Shown: positions 62,424-64,000 of the stretch, in pieces
Position numbering within the stretch: the first letter of the stretch is position 1
Layout of the letters: each line of letters opens with the position of its first letter
NCBI RefSeq assembly: GCF_035594125.1
Contig: NW_026973698.1
Span: 1 to 64,000, forward strand
DNA from: Scylla paramamosain
Taxonomy: Eukaryota > Arthropoda > Malacostraca > Decapoda > Portunidae
Length of the DNA stretch: 64,000 nucleotides
Direction of reading: 5' to 3'
The notes under the pieces: model-generated
Seen by the model: the letters and a program-made list of their open reading frames with translations, nothing else
Told to the model about the DNA's origin: nothing
Databases searched by the model: none
Position numbers and translations under genes: made by a program

Positions 62424-62450
62424 GTTTCCTTTTACTCCTTCTCTCTTTCA
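62346..62450. repeat. (CT)n microsatellite
   Basis: CT with two GT interruptions. Confidence 0.9.
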
Positions 62451-62849
62451 GGCACAAAACACCGAAAAAAAAAATAAATAAACTTACCAAGAAGAATGAT
62501 GGGAAGAAGAAATAAATGAGCAGATGAATACAGGGAGGAAAAAAGATGAGATGTACTGAAAGAAGAAATGAAAGATGAAATGGCAAAATGAGGAGAAAGT
62601 GGAATGAATGAAAGAAGAAAGTAAGGAAGGAAAGAAACAAACGAACAAGCGAATAAACAATGCAATAATATAAGGAAGAAAGAAAGCAAGGAATTACGGA
62701 AGGAGAGAAAGAAGTAAATAAAGAAGAAAGGTAAAAAAAAAAAAAACGAACGAAAAAAGATAGAAAACAGCAAACAAAAGCAATCAAGAACAGAAGAAAC
62801 AACACACACACAAAAAAAAAAAAAAACTACGACACAAGAATTAACACCA
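62451..62849. other. A-rich, purine-rich low-complexity DNA
   Basis: GAAAGAAGAAAT-type degenerate repeats with poly-A runs. The long minus-strand Phe/Leu/Ser frames across it are compositional. No gene. Confidence 0.6.
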
Positions 62850-63261
<412 letters not shown>

Positions 63262-63411
63262 CTCGCGCGACCATGTGAATTGATTTGAACTGAAGTGAAT
63301 TGAATTTATTCTTTCTCGGATTTTAAGTTCAAAGTATGGAGAACAGCTCCTGTTATTATAAACATTGTTTCATCCAACAAATACACACACACCCACCCAC
63401 CCACCCACATT

Positions 63412-63415
<4 letters not shown>

Positions 63416-63472
<57 letters not shown>
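63416..63472. repeat. (CT)n microsatellite
   Basis: 57 bp of CT preceded by an ACCC run. Confidence 0.95.
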
Positions 63473-63473
<1 letters not shown>

Positions 63474-64000
63474 CACGCAAAACCAAATATGCAGACACAC
63501 ACAAAAAAAAAAAAACACAAACAAATAAAAAAAGGAATTCACTCAGAACATTTCATTGGCACTGCATGATAACAATTCTACACACACACATGACAGTTCC
63601 CTCGTTTCCTCTCCCTTCCCTCTCTGCATGGGCGGTTTTATAGAGTATTCAGGGCAAGGTTTCATCCTCATCTTCTCTCCGCCGGTTTAGAGATCACACA
63701 GTCATTAAAAAAAGAAAAAAATTTTTTTCAATCAGCTCTAATTTCATAGTTCCTCTATAGTAAGTTTATCTCCTCGTCTTGCATCGAGCACCGGAGGGAG
63801 AAGTGGAGGGGAGGATGGGAGGGTTAGGTGAAGCGGGAGATGAAGGAGGCGGAGGAAGGGAGGCATGGAGAGATGAAGAGAAGGGATAGGAGGGGGAAAG
63901 ATTAAAGACATGAGGAAGGGAGACAGAATGTGTAATGGAGAGATGCAAAAAAGATGAATGGAGGGAGACTGGAAGGTACAGTGCTAGACAGAGAGAGAGA
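63473..64000. other. Right window end, purine-rich, no gene seen
   Basis: Poly-A segments to about 63,535, then unique DNA with GGAGGGAG-type purine words from about 63,790. The window ends within a GA run. Confidence 0.5.

Overview
This is a eukaryotic, intron-bearing, repeat-saturated window. The best guess is an arthropod, most likely a decapod crustacean. The reasons are an internal run of the arthropod telomere motif TTAGG (read here as CCTAA, about 35,610-35,662), an extreme density of long perfect microsatellites (CT/GA, GT/AC, TA, TTA, ACT), and several co-resident non-LTR retrotransposon families. The organism call is an inference; nothing in the window fixes the species. There are no bacterial operons, rRNA genes or CRISPR arrays. 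Most long open frames are artefacts of simple repeats. Layout: 1-0.8 kb is a broken hAT-type transposase (minus strand), followed by a tRNA-SINE fragment. 1.1-7.4 kb is a block of simple and satellite DNA: a roughly 2.4-kb CTCGT/TCGT satellite, a roughly 1-kb pure pyrimidine tract, a homogeneous 34-bp satellite, and TTA and TA arrays. 7.5-10.6 kb holds one uncertain exon, a 61-bp minisatellite and retroelement scraps. 12.7-33.2 kb holds the one recognisable host gene on the plus strand. It is a chain of about a dozen short exons whose splice phases mostly agree and whose first exons encode an IPT/TIG-type Ig-like fold. Its introns carry LINE copies (about 13.2-15.2, 19.6-23.2 and 25.4-29.4 kb), a nested hAT element with a perfect 8-bp target duplication, long CT tracts and tandem duplications of exon edges. 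An in-frame stop in one exon and a one-base frame break in another leave open whether the gene is intact. 35.2-36.0 kb is a compact terminal-inverted-repeat element, inserted in TA microsatellite, that carries the telomere-like array. 37.8-46.2 kb has exon-like pieces on the minus strand, including a duplicated module split by about 5 kb of LINE DNA. 47.2-53.0 kb holds the best preserved LINE (ORF1 plus ORF2, one stop and one frameshift) and the 5' part of another family. 54.5-56.6 kb is CpG-richer and looks like promoter or 5'-exon DNA. 57-64 kb is microsatellite-rich with a clear tRNA-derived SINE at about 60.05-60.32 kb. Three LINE families recur. Family A has an endonuclease GDFNCKE motif and a 3' tail of TAGGTAAATACAAC-like units (at least seven pieces). 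Family B ends in a tail containing the sense sequence of GGGCAAC/CACTGGCC (two long copies and at least two fragments). Family C is a CR1/L2-like element present once. The functional content is therefore one probable extracellular or membrane protein gene embedded in selfish and simple DNA. Some host exons use the microsatellites as polypyrimidine tracts.
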